In this document: piece after piece, positions 33,944 to 42,263 of the stretch
Layout: each line of letters opens with the position of its first letter
Numbering within the stretch: position 1 is the first letter of the stretch
Assembly (NCBI GenBank): GCA_900299145.1
Contig: OMIN01000015.1
Span: 39,621-103,620, forward strand
DNA from: Betaproteobacteria bacterium
GTDB lineage: Bacteria > Pseudomonadota > Gammaproteobacteria > Burkholderiales > SG8-41
Length of the DNA stretch: 64,000 nucleotides
Reading direction: 5' to 3'
The notes under the pieces: model-generated
Told to the model about the DNA's origin: nothing
Databases searched by the model: none
Seen by the model: only the letters and a program-made list of their open reading frames with translations
Made by a program: the position numbers and the translations under genes

Positions 33944-35179
33944 TTACATATCGATCGGCGGATGCCAGGTGAGCGTGAGATCGACCGCGCCCGCGCGCTC
34001 GAACACCAGCCGCACCGGCAGCGCGTCGCCTTCAATCAAATCGGCCTTCAGCGCAAGCAGCATCATGTGCAAATGGCCGGGCTTTAATTCCACCGTGGCG
34101 CCCGCCGGCAGCGCGAGCGGTTCGAATTCAATGTCTTCCACCTGCTTGTGTGACAATGCGGGGTCGTGAATACGCGGCCGGTCGGAGAACGGTGTCTCCA
34201 CCGCGATCAGTTTATCCGCGCCGCCGCCCCGGTTTTCAATGCGCATGAAAAGCGCGCCGGCATCCACCACCTTCATCGCGGGCCGCGCCAGCGCGTCGTG
34301 AATGCGAATGCCCCCCTGCGCGGCATTTACCACAGGGTAATGGTCTTTCATGTCCACCGCGAGGTCGGGCGTGCGTACGCGCTCGCCGGCGCGGTAGGCG
34401 TGCGCCTCGCACACGTTGCCCTCAACGAAATGTGATTGCACGATCTCGCGCACACGGGTTTCATTCAGTTCGCCGTACCACACGTTGTCGGGCTGCACGC
34501 TCACCAGCGGCGCAAGGTTGCACGGGTGCTGGCAGGCGGTACGCACCAGCATCACGCGTTCGTCACCGGGGCTATCCAGCCCGGATTCGCGCAGCGCCTC
34601 GCGCAGCTTGTCGTAGCTGTGCCACGCGCCAGCGGCCGTGCAGCGCGGGCCGAGGCATACATACACCTGCCGCTTGTAGGGCGGCACATGCGAACGCCCC
34701 TGCCGTCGCCGCAGCGGTTTGTAGCTATCGCGCACGTCAGCAAGCTCGCGCGAGCACGCCAGGCTTTGCCTGAGCGCGTCGGCAAAACCCTGCGTCGATT
34801 CTATCGGCTGCGCCATCACCACTTCAGCGGCAAGCCCGCGCTCACGCGCCCGATACGCCAGATAGCGCGGCAGCCAGCGCTGGACGTTGCGATCCCACGG
34901 CACAAACGCGGGCGTCACCACAATGCGCGTGGCGCCCTCGTCAGCGAGCTTGACGATGGTGTCTTCGAGGCTGGGTGCGGTCATTTCCAGAAACGCGCTC
35001 ACCACCCGCCGGCGCGGGTCATGCGCCATCAACTCGCGCGCCAGCTTGTCGAGCAGCACTTCCTGCTCGCCACGTGGCATGCCGCGGCCGAGCAAGATCA
35101 CGGCCTCAGCCGGAGCGGCGGCTTGTTCGGATGCTAGAGATGTCTGGAAGATGGATGCGTTGGATGCGATGGATTTCAT
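33944..35179 (-). CDS. CbiX-like / [2Fe-2S] ferredoxin / PCuAC three-domain fusion
   Basis: 411 residues with no evident signal peptide. Residues about 25-130 resemble CbiX/SirB chelatases, but the first metal His (GHGS) is R32 (GRGM) and the second is not conserved in PAFVPWDRN, so chelatase activity is doubtful. Residues about 170-250 are a thioredoxin-like ferredoxin with C175, C180, C216 and C220. Residues about 290-407 resemble the PCu(A)C copper chaperone, with H338 and H371-x-M373 but without the usual middle Met. PCuAC proteins are normally periplasmic. First gene of an operon with a zinc-finger protein and Bug receptor 7. Confidence 0.85.
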   Translation of the reverse strand: MKSIASNASIFQTSLASEQAAAPAEAVILLGRGMPRGEQEVLLDKLARELMAHDPRRRVVSAFLEMTAPSLEDTIVKLADEGATRIVVTPAFVPWDRNVQRWLPRYLAYRARERGLAAEVVMAQPIESTQGFADALRQSLACSRELADVRDSYKPLRRRQGRSHVPPYKRQVYVCLGPRCTAAGAWHSYDKLREALRESGLDSPGDERVMLVRTACQHPCNLAPLVSVQPDNVWYGELNETRVREIVQSHFVEGNVCEAHAYRAGERVRTPDLAVDMKDHYPVVNAAQGGIRIHDALARPAMKVVDAGALFMRIENRGGGADKLIAVETPFSDRPRIHDPALSHKQVEDIEFEPLALPAGATVELKPGHLHMMLLALKADLIEGDALPVRLVFERAGAVDLTLTWHPPIDM

Positions 35180-35373
35180 GGCGGCTGACTCCTGCGTGCC
35201 TGTCGGGCGTCATTGCCTGTGTGGACACGCCAACCTGTGTTCAACCTTGTATCTATGGTAACGCATGGCTGGCTCAACACAAGGCGCAAGACGCAAGGCG
35301 GGTTGACCCCATTGCGCGCCACGCGCTACATTGGCCGCCGTAAAATAAACACGATTAATCAAGGAGCATCATC

Positions 35374-36156
35374 ATGGATCTGGGTATCAAGGACAAGAAG
35401 GCCATCGTCTGCGCGGCCAGCAAAGGGCTGGGCAAGGCGTGTGCGATGTCGCTGGCAAAAAACGGCGTTGATCTGGTGATCAATTCACGCACCGCCAGCG
35501 AACTGGAAGCCACCGCCGCCGAGATACGCGCCGCCACGGGCCGTAGCGTCACCGCCGTTGCCTGTGATATCACCACGGCGGAAGGCCGCGCGAAGGTGCT
35601 GGCCGCCTGCCCCAACCCCGACATACTGGTGAACAACGCCGGCGGCCCGCCGCGTGGCGATTTCCGCGAATGGGACGAAGCCGCGTGGGCCAAGGCCGTG
35701 AACGGCAACATGATCACGCCCATCATGCTGATCAAGGGCGTGGTCGACGGCATGATCGAACGCAAGTTCGGGCGCATCGTCAACATCACCTCCGGCTCGG
35801 TGAAATCGCCAATTCCGGAGCTGGGCATGTCCAACGGCGCACGCGCGGGCCTTACCGGGTTTGTCGCGGGGCTCGCGCGTCAGGTGGCGCGCCATAACGT
35901 GACGATCAATGGCCTGCTGCCCGGCCCGTTCCTCACCGACCGGCTGCGTTCCGGACGCATGGAAGCGGCAAAGAAAGCCGGCATCCCGGTGGATGATTTC
36001 ATCAAGCAGCATTTCAAGAATGCGCCGGCCGGGCGCCCCGGCGATCCCTTCGAATTCGGCGAAGCGTGCGCGTTCCTGTGCGCGGCATCGTCGGGCTTTA
36101 TCGTCGGGCAAAATTTGCTGCTCGACGGCGGCGCGTTTAATTCGACGATGGGATGA
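35374..36156 (+). CDS. SDR-family oxidoreductase with Ser-x3-Arg in place of Tyr-x3-Lys
   Basis: 260-residue Rossmann-fold short-chain dehydrogenase. The N-terminal glycine motif is altered (AASKGLGKA), NNAGG (about 87-91) is intact and the catalytic-serine strand is NITSGS (137-142). The active-site pair lies at S153 and R157 (SNGAR) where Tyr and Lys are expected, a variant known in some FabG-like subfamilies. The C-terminus GQNLLLDGGAF is typical. AAGGAG lies well placed before the ATG. Monocistronic; substrate unknown. Confidence 0.88.
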   Translation: MDLGIKDKKAIVCAASKGLGKACAMSLAKNGVDLVINSRTASELEATAAEIRAATGRSVTAVACDITTAEGRAKVLAACPNPDILVNNAGGPPRGDFREWDEAAWAKAVNGNMITPIMLIKGVVDGMIERKFGRIVNITSGSVKSPIPELGMSNGARAGLTGFVAGLARQVARHNVTINGLLPGPFLTDRLRSGRMEAAKKAGIPVDDFIKQHFKNAPAGRPGDPFEFGEACAFLCAASSGFIVGQNLLLDGGAFNSTMG

Positions 36157-36184
36157 CGGGCAGATCGGAACAGGGCCGGGCCGG

Positions 36185-37219
36185 TTATTTCGGCCGCAGC
36201 CCGGCCTGCACCACCAGTTCCGAAAACGATTCGATGTCGGCACGCAGGATTTTGTCCATCTCTTCTGGCGTGGTGGGCGACAGCGCATAGTCAAAATTCT
36301 TCAGCCGCTCTTTCACGTCGGGCAGATCGAAAATGCGCTTCACCTCGCGGCTGATCTGATTGACGATGTGGCGCGGCGTGCCCGCGGGCGCGAGCATGAC
36401 GTGCGAGCCTTCGCGCTTGTAGTTTGGCAGCGTTTCCACGATGGCGGGCACGTCCGGCAACAACGGGGAGCGCGCCGCCCCGGTCACCCCCAAACCCACG
36501 GCGCGGCCATCCTTGATAAACGGCAGCGCGGTCAGCAGGCCGGTAACCAGATAGTGCACACGCCCGGCCACGACTTCCACCATCGCATCAGATGAACCCT
36601 TAAAGCCCACGTGCACGGCCTTAATGCCCGCGGCTATCCGAAAACGCTCGCCACTCATGTGCGTGGAGCTGCCTGCGCCGCCGGAACTGAAAAGAACTTT
36701 GCCGGGCCGCGCCTGGCCAAAGTCGATGAGCGCTTTCACCGTTTTGATGCCATGCGAGGGCGCAGTCACGAGCGCGCTGGTCGAGTAGCCGATGTTGGTC
36801 ACACCGGTGAAATCCTTGATCGGGTCGTACGGCAGCTTGCCGGCGTGCAGCGCCGCGCTCACCACAAAACCCGGCGAACTCACCAGCATGGTGTAACCGT
36901 CAGGTGCGGCCTTGGCGGCAAGCGCGGTGCCGATGGCGCCGCCCGCCCCCGTGCGGTTTTCGATCACCACCGACTGCCCCCAGTTTTCACTCATCTTCTG
37001 CGCAACCACGCGCGCCAGCGTGTCCGTGCCGCCGCCGGGGGAATAGGGCACGATAAAACGGATGGGCTTGGTGGGAAAACTCTGTCCTGCGCTTGCCGCA
37101 GGAGCTTGCTGCGCTTTCTGCTGTACCTGTGCATGGCCCGGGCGGGCGAGCATCACCGTAACGGCAAACGCCAGCAGCCACGGTAATGTTTTGGGGTAAC
37201 AGCGCGGTAATCCCGGCAT
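36185..37219 (-). CDS. Bug/TctC-family periplasmic solute receptor (8)
   Basis: 344 residues. A signal peptide (LPWLLAFAVTVMLARPGHA) and a Gln/Ala-rich linker (QQKAQQAPAAS) precede the core (KPIRFIVPYSPGGGTDTLAR, IENRTGAGGAIG, VHVGFKGSSDA, HVMLAPAGTP). Convergent with the SDR gene, 28 bases between stops. Divergent from the ThuA gene. Confidence 0.92.
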   Translation of the reverse strand: MPGLPRCYPKTLPWLLAFAVTVMLARPGHAQVQQKAQQAPAASAGQSFPTKPIRFIVPYSPGGGTDTLARVVAQKMSENWGQSVVIENRTGAGGAIGTALAAKAAPDGYTMLVSSPGFVVSAALHAGKLPYDPIKDFTGVTNIGYSTSALVTAPSHGIKTVKALIDFGQARPGKVLFSSGGAGSSTHMSGERFRIAAGIKAVHVGFKGSSDAMVEVVAGRVHYLVTGLLTALPFIKDGRAVGLGVTGAARSPLLPDVPAIVETLPNYKREGSHVMLAPAGTPRHIVNQISREVKRIFDLPDVKERLKNFDYALSPTTPEEMDKILRADIESFSELVVQAGLRPK

Positions 37220-37339
37220 TTGGTCTCCTCATCTTTTTATCAGACGCGACGAGCGGTGAAGCGCGAGCGTCCATGCATTTGAAAAGTGCTGCTGCATTAT
37301 ACTCAGTGCAACAACGGCTCATCACAAACGAGGCCTCTT

Positions 37340-38155
37340 ATGGCAAAAGCGGCAGAAACGGCAGAAACCAAATTTTCCCGCGCCCACGTCATCACCGGCG
37401 GCTTTCCGCCCGGCATGGCTGCCGGCCACGATCACGATCATGCGCGCCTTCGGCTGCTGACACTGCTGGCTGAAAAGGAAATGCCAGCCTCCGCCGCCAA
37501 TGATTTTAGCGACGTCGCCAAATGGCTCGCGGTGAGCCGCTTGCTGATCACTTACGTTGCCGGCCCTTATCCGGATGCCGCGCAGACGGCTGCAATTCAG
37601 TCGTGGGTCGAGGCCGGCGGCCATTGGTTGGCCCTGCATGGCACCAGCGGCGGCAAAGCGGCGCGCGTGGAAGGCGTGCGGCAGCGCCGCACAATCAAGA
37701 CCGAACACCACGCGCTGCTCGGTGCTTTTTTTCTGACGCATCCGCCGTTTTGCAAATTCGTTGTCGATGTGCGCGATGCCGCGCATCCGCTGACAAAAGG
37801 CGTGCCCGCTTCGTTTGAAGTCGAGGACGAGCCCTATTTCGTCGAGTTGCAACATCCTGCGTCGTCAAGAATTTTGCTCACCGCCGAGTACGGAACGCGC
37901 GCCGTGTCCGACGTGGTCACCAAGCTTTATCCCTCGGATACTTCTCTGCAGCCAGACGGCAAGACCCGCGTGCTGGGCTACACCCGCACGCTGGGCAAGG
38001 GCGCGGTCACCTATTTCGCACTGGGCCATTGCCACAATCCCGCCTCGCGCGAAGGCCGGCCCGTGGGTACCGATCAGCCGGTGGTGCGCGGTGCGTGGGA
38101 GAGCGCCGCGTTCGACACGCTGCTTCGCAATGCAATCAGCTACACCCCTGCGTAA
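37340..38155 (+). CDS. ThuA-domain protein (trehalose-utilisation type)
   Basis: 271 residues of the class I glutamine-amidotransferase-like ThuA family, associated with sugar or amide catabolism. AGPYPD, WVEAGGHWLALHGTS, EPYFVELQ and a late FALGHCHNP segment match the family. ATG 37340 is chosen for AGG about eight bases upstream; an earlier start adds 18 residues. Followed after 32 bases by an amidohydrolase, probably one operon. Confidence 0.85.
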   Translation: MAKAAETAETKFSRAHVITGGFPPGMAAGHDHDHARLRLLTLLAEKEMPASAANDFSDVAKWLAVSRLLITYVAGPYPDAAQTAAIQSWVEAGGHWLALHGTSGGKAARVEGVRQRRTIKTEHHALLGAFFLTHPPFCKFVVDVRDAAHPLTKGVPASFEVEDEPYFVELQHPASSRILLTAEYGTRAVSDVVTKLYPSDTSLQPDGKTRVLGYTRTLGKGAVTYFALGHCHNPASREGRPVGTDQPVVRGAWESAAFDTLLRNAISYTPA

Positions 38156-38187
38156 AGCAATTCGTTCAACCCTATGCGGAGAATCCC

Positions 38188-39219
38188 ATGCCTTACGGCG
38201 GCAATGACTGGCACGCACTGACCACGGAACCCATCCTCGAACCCGATCTGCCGATTTGCGATCCGCACCATCATTTCTGGGACCGGCGCGCCGAGCGCAC
38301 GCCTTATCAACGCTATCTGCTCGACGAACTGCTGGCGGATATCGCCGGCGGACACAACGTGCGCTCGACGGTGTTCATCGAGTGCCGTTCGATGTACCGC
38401 GAGCGCGGCTCTGTCTCCGACGAATTGCGGCCGGTGGGCGAAGTGGAATTCGTGCAGGGCATTGCCGCCGCCAGCGCCAGCGGGCTTTATGGGTCACCGC
38501 GCGCGGCGGCTGCGATCATCGGCCACGCCAATCTCAATCTCGGCGACAAAGTCGCGCCCGTGCTTGACGCGCTGCAGGCCGCCAGCCCCAACCGCTTTCG
38601 CGGCATACGCCATTCCGTTACGTGGGATCCACATCCCGAAGTGGAAAACTCTGCCGCGCATAAAATGCAGGGCCAAATGGCGAGCGACCAATTCCGTGCC
38701 GGCGCACGCGTGCTGGCGCGTATGGGCCTGACACTGGAAGGTTGGGCCTACCACCCGCAATTGCCCGAACTCGCGGCTTTCGCCAAGGCCGTGCCCGAAC
38801 TCACGATTATCTTGAATCACGTCGGCGGCTTGTTGCGCACCGGCCCTTACGGCAATCGCGACGACGAAGTGATGGCTACATGGCGCAACGGCATCGCCGC
38901 CGTTGCTGCCTGCCCCAACGTGGTGGTGAAGCTCGGCGGCATAGGCATGACACGCACGGGCTTTGACTGGCACACGCGCCACAAGCCCGTCGGCTCGGAG
39001 GAACTCGCCAATGACATGGCGCCGATCCTGAGCTACTGCATCGAGAAATTCACGCCCGCGCGCTGCATGTTCGAGAGCAATTTCCCGGTGGACAAGGTGT
39101 CGTTCTCATACAACGTGATGTACAACGCGTTCAAGCGCTTCTCGAAAAATTACTCGGCGAGTGAGCGCGCGGCGATGTTTCATGACACGGCGGCACGGGT
39201 GTACAAGATTACTTACTGA
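38188..39219 (+). CDS. Amidohydrolase-2 family metal-dependent hydrolase
   Basis: 343-residue TIM-barrel hydrolase. The first metal motif is CDPHHHFWD (about 28-36), a His lies in ILNHVGG, and CMFESNFPVDK is the typical C-terminal strand. Such enzymes open lactones or decarboxylate aromatic acids. ATG 38188 is chosen for GGAG seven bases upstream. Co-directional with the ThuA gene. Its last 7 bases overlap the convergent acyl-CoA synthetase gene. Confidence 0.88.
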   Translation: MPYGGNDWHALTTEPILEPDLPICDPHHHFWDRRAERTPYQRYLLDELLADIAGGHNVRSTVFIECRSMYRERGSVSDELRPVGEVEFVQGIAAASASGLYGSPRAAAAIIGHANLNLGDKVAPVLDALQAASPNRFRGIRHSVTWDPHPEVENSAAHKMQGQMASDQFRAGARVLARMGLTLEGWAYHPQLPELAAFAKAVPELTIILNHVGGLLRTGPYGNRDDEVMATWRNGIAAVAACPNVVVKLGGIGMTRTGFDWHTRHKPVGSEELANDMAPILSYCIEKFTPARCMFESNFPVDKVSFSYNVMYNAFKRFSKNYSASERAAMFHDTAARVYKITY

Positions 39220-41375
39220 CGTTTCACGATCAACGCATCCACCGCCATCACGCGCCCGCCGGCGCAGATCAACGGATTCACATCCAACTCGGCGATCACG
39301 TCGCGTTGATCGGCGGCGAATTCCGACAGGCGCACGATCACGTCGGCCAGCGCGTCCACGTTGACTGCCTCACTGCCGCGAAAACCGTCGAGCAGTTGGC
39401 GGCCTTTCAGTTTGTGCAACATCGCGCGCGCTTCGCCGTTTGTGACGGGCGCGAGTTCCAGTGCGGTGTCTTTCAGCAGTTCAACAAAAATGCCGCCCAG
39501 GCCCACGACGATGAGCGGCCCGAACTGGGGGTCAATGCGCGCGCCCGCCATGATTTCCACCCCGGCCGGCAGCATCGGCTGCACCAGCACGCCGTGAATG
39601 CGCGCCTGCGGCTTGTTCTGTAAGTATTTGTTTCCATTGAATATTATTTGATCGTAAGCCGCGACTACCTGCGCCGCCGTCTGAAGATTCAGGCATATCA
39701 CGCCCGCTTCGGTCTTGTGCGGAAGGTCGGGCGATTCCGCTTTCAGCACCACGGGAAAACCCAATCGCTCGGCAGCACGGGCCGCTTCCGCAGCCGATTG
39801 CACGAGTTGCTCGCCCACCACCGGCACGCCGTACGCCGCCAGCACCTGCTTTGCTTCGCGTTCGGTGAGCGTCGTGTTGCTGGAGGCGGCGATCAAGCGC
39901 GCGGCCTTTTCCGCCGCATCCGCTGGCGACAGGCGCGCGAGTTTGCGTGGCCCGTGTTGTTCCTCCGAGCGGATACGTGCATCACGCTTGTGCCACGCCG
40001 CCAGTGTGGCGAAGCAGCGGTCAATGGATTGAAAGCACGCCAGATGCGGATCGCTTTCCGCTTCCAGCAGGCTGGGCCCGCCGAGCCAGCCGCCGCAGTA
40101 CGGCAGACACACCGGCTTGCCGAGAGTTTGCCCCGCCGCGCTGATGCCCGGCAAACGCGCCACGTTGCCCTGACTCAGGCTGCTGTGCGGCAACACCAGT
40201 GCACCATAGGCGTCATCACTCAGCATGGCCTCAACGGCATTGCCGGCGATGGCGTTGTCGCGCGTCATCATCGCGGTGAGATCGCACGGGTTACGCAGCG
40301 CGCCGAATTCCGGCACAAACGGCCGCAACCGCTGCTGCGTCTTCTCCACCGGTTGTGGCATTGGCACGCCATGCGCCTCGGCCGCGTCGGTGGAAGCGAT
40401 CAGCGCACCACCCGAAGCGCCGATCACCGCCACACCCCTGGCCTTGGGCCGGCCGGTCTTCGCGAAAAACGCCGCCGTCTCCATCAAGTGTTCAATGGCA
40501 GGCACCACCACAAAGCCCGCGCGCTCGAACATCGCAAAATATGCCTCGGTGGAGCCCGCCAGCGAGCCGGTATGCGACAGGGCGGCAGTGGCCGCTTCCT
40601 CGCCGGTGCCGAGCTTGCAGATCACCACGGCCTTGCCCGCGCGCCACGCAAGTTCGCCCGCTTCCAACACCTGCAGCGGATGCGCCATGCCCTCGAACAA
40701 ACAGGCGATCACCGCACAGCCCGGGTCGCCGGCGAGGTACGCGATTTCATCGGCGATATGCACATCGGCGCCGTTGCCGAACGTCAGCACGTGGCTGATC
40801 GGCAGGCCGCGCCGTTCCGCCTGCCCCAGCGCGAAACCCAGGGCACCAGACTGGCTGGCTATGCCGATGCCCGGCCCGCGAGGCGGGTCAACGCGCATCT
40901 CGCCCGAAGCAAACGACACCGACGCCGTGGAGGCAAAATTCACGAAGCCTAGACAGTTGGGCCCGACCACCTTGATGCCGGTGTCGTGCGCGATTTCAGT
41001 GATGCGCGCTTGCTCGGCCACGCGCTCCGGTACGCCGGTTTCGGTGTAGCCGGAGGCGAAAATCACGGCGCCGCCGGCACCATGGTTGGCGCAATCCAGC
41101 AGCGCGGCTTCGATGCCGTCGCGTGGCATTGCCAGCACTACGCAATCGGGCTTTTCCGGCAGCGCAGCGATCGACGGATAACACGGTGCGTCACCGATTT
41201 TGTCGTAACGCGAATTGACGCGAAAGATTTTTCCCTGATAACGCCTGAGGTTCGCGATGGTGCGCGCGCCAATGGACGCCGGATTGGGCGAAACGCCATA
41301 AATGGCAACGCTGCGCGGATTGAATAACCGCGCGAGTTCTTCGTGACGGTAAACCGCGCGGCGCATGTCGGCCAT
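39213..41375 (-). CDS. ADP-forming acetate/acyl-CoA synthetase-like protein (alpha-beta fusion)
   Basis: 720 residues. CoA-binding Rossmann domain first (FNPRSVAIYGVSPNPASIGART), then succinyl-CoA-ligase-like domains (GVAVIGASGGA), then an ATP-grasp domain from about residue 490 (LGFPVVLKAESPDLPHKTEAGV ... VQPMLPAGVEIMAGARIDPQFGPLIVVGLGG). Such single-chain enzymes interconvert acyl-CoA and acid with ATP. ATG 41375 overlaps the upstream enoyl-CoA hydratase stop by one base. A dispersed AT-rich repeat encodes residues around FNGNKYLQ. Confidence 0.9.
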   Translation of the reverse strand: MADMRRAVYRHEELARLFNPRSVAIYGVSPNPASIGARTIANLRRYQGKIFRVNSRYDKIGDAPCYPSIAALPEKPDCVVLAMPRDGIEAALLDCANHGAGGAVIFASGYTETGVPERVAEQARITEIAHDTGIKVVGPNCLGFVNFASTASVSFASGEMRVDPPRGPGIGIASQSGALGFALGQAERRGLPISHVLTFGNGADVHIADEIAYLAGDPGCAVIACLFEGMAHPLQVLEAGELAWRAGKAVVICKLGTGEEAATAALSHTGSLAGSTEAYFAMFERAGFVVVPAIEHLMETAAFFAKTGRPKARGVAVIGASGGALIASTDAAEAHGVPMPQPVEKTQQRLRPFVPEFGALRNPCDLTAMMTRDNAIAGNAVEAMLSDDAYGALVLPHSSLSQGNVARLPGISAAGQTLGKPVCLPYCGGWLGGPSLLEAESDPHLACFQSIDRCFATLAAWHKRDARIRSEEQHGPRKLARLSPADAAEKAARLIAASSNTTLTEREAKQVLAAYGVPVVGEQLVQSAAEAARAAERLGFPVVLKAESPDLPHKTEAGVICLNLQTAAQVVAAYDQIIFNGNKYLQNKPQARIHGVLVQPMLPAGVEIMAGARIDPQFGPLIVVGLGGIFVELLKDTALELAPVTNGEARAMLHKLKGRQLLDGFRGSEAVNVDALADVIVRLSEFAADQRDVIAELDVNPLICAGGRVMAVDALIVKRQ
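39621..39640 (+). repeat. AT-rich dispersed 20-mer, copy 10
   Basis: Two mismatches (CC in the middle). Within the acyl-CoA synthetase gene, antisense; same peptide frame as copy 1 (FN..NKYL). Confidence 0.6.
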
Positions 41376-42148
41376 CACCGCCCCTTGAACACGGGTCTAC
41401 GTTTTTCCGCGAACGCGCATTGCGCCTCGCGCGCATCCTCGGTGTGCGACAGCAGTTCGGTAATGTTTTGTTCGTAGCGATAGCCATCGCGCTGCGGCAT
41501 GTTTTCCACCACGTTGTAGGCCTCTTTCGCCAGCTTGATGGCCATTGGGCTTTTGCTGGCGATGCTGCGCGCGATTTTCATCGCCTCCTCCATCAATTGT
41601 TCGCGCGGCCCGCACCATTCGATAGCGCCCAGACGATACAACTCTGCCGCGCTGAAACGCTCACCGGTGAACACAATGCGCCTGCCGCGCGACTTGCTGA
41701 AAAACCGCGAAATAAACGCGCAGCCGCCGGCCAGCCCGACATCAATCTCCGGCATGCCGAAGGTGGCGTTATCCGATGCCAGCATGATGTCGCACGCCGT
41801 CATCACGCCGAAGCCCGCGCCCAGCGCCGCGCCGTTGACCGCCGCAATCACCGGCTTTTTGCATTCGCGGATGGCGTTGGAGTATTCGCGCGCGCCGCGG
41901 TTGTGGCGCCAATAATCGCCGGGTTTTTTGACGAGGCCGATGCGCTCCTTGATGTCTGCCCCGGCGCAAAACACCTTGCCCGCGCCAGTGAGCACGGCCA
42001 CGCGCACGTCGTCACGGTCGCTGAAGGAATCAAACGCTTCGATGATTTCTTCGCGGAACTGCGCGTTCTGCGCGTTAACTGGCGGCCGGTCCATGGTGAC
42101 CACGGCGATGTATTCGTTGACTTCGACTTTGATGCACGGCTGTGACAT
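41375..42148 (-). CDS. Enoyl-CoA hydratase/isomerase family protein (other catalytic Glu missing)
   Basis: 257-residue crotonase-fold protein. Oxyanion segments VFCAGADI (59-66) and NGAALGAGFGV (105-115) are present. The hydratase Glu at 114 is Gly, whereas the second (E134, FGMPEIDVG) is retained, the reverse of the protein at 11172. It is the first gene of an operon with the acyl-CoA synthetase, so CoA thioester chemistry is likely. Divergent from Bug receptor 9. Confidence 0.88.
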   Translation of the reverse strand: MSQPCIKVEVNEYIAVVTMDRPPVNAQNAQFREEIIEAFDSFSDRDDVRVAVLTGAGKVFCAGADIKERIGLVKKPGDYWRHNRGAREYSNAIRECKKPVIAAVNGAALGAGFGVMTACDIMLASDNATFGMPEIDVGLAGGCAFISRFFSKSRGRRIVFTGERFSAAELYRLGAIEWCGPREQLMEEAMKIARSIASKSPMAIKLAKEAYNVVENMPQRDGYRYEQNITELLSHTEDAREAQCAFAEKRRPVFKGR

Positions 42149-42221
42149 GACGCTCTCCCGGATGTGATGCGGCGATTATGCCGGACAACGTTTCGTCCGT
42201 GCCAGCGCGCGCCGGGGTTTT

Positions 42222-42233
42222 CGACTATAGTCG
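42222..42233. promoter_or_regulatory. Perfect palindrome CGACTATAGTCG in a divergent promoter region
   Basis: 12-base perfect palindrome 31 bases upstream of Bug receptor 9 and 74 bases upstream of the enoyl-CoA hydratase start. It includes TATAGT, a possible -10. Could be an operator of either gene. Confidence 0.35.
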
Positions 42234-42263
42234 CGCCACCCAAAGGACGCGCGAGGAGGCGTC

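Noticed and set aside
33929..33955. AT-rich spacer before the zinc-finger gene as a repeat copy
   Set aside because: Only a partial resemblance to the consensus tail, so I left it out of the count.
36174..36206. GGCCGGGC/GCCCGGCC inverted repeat at the convergent ends of the SDR gene and Bug receptor 8
   Set aside because: 17-base loop, no T-tract, partly inside coding sequence; could arise by chance in GC-rich DNA.
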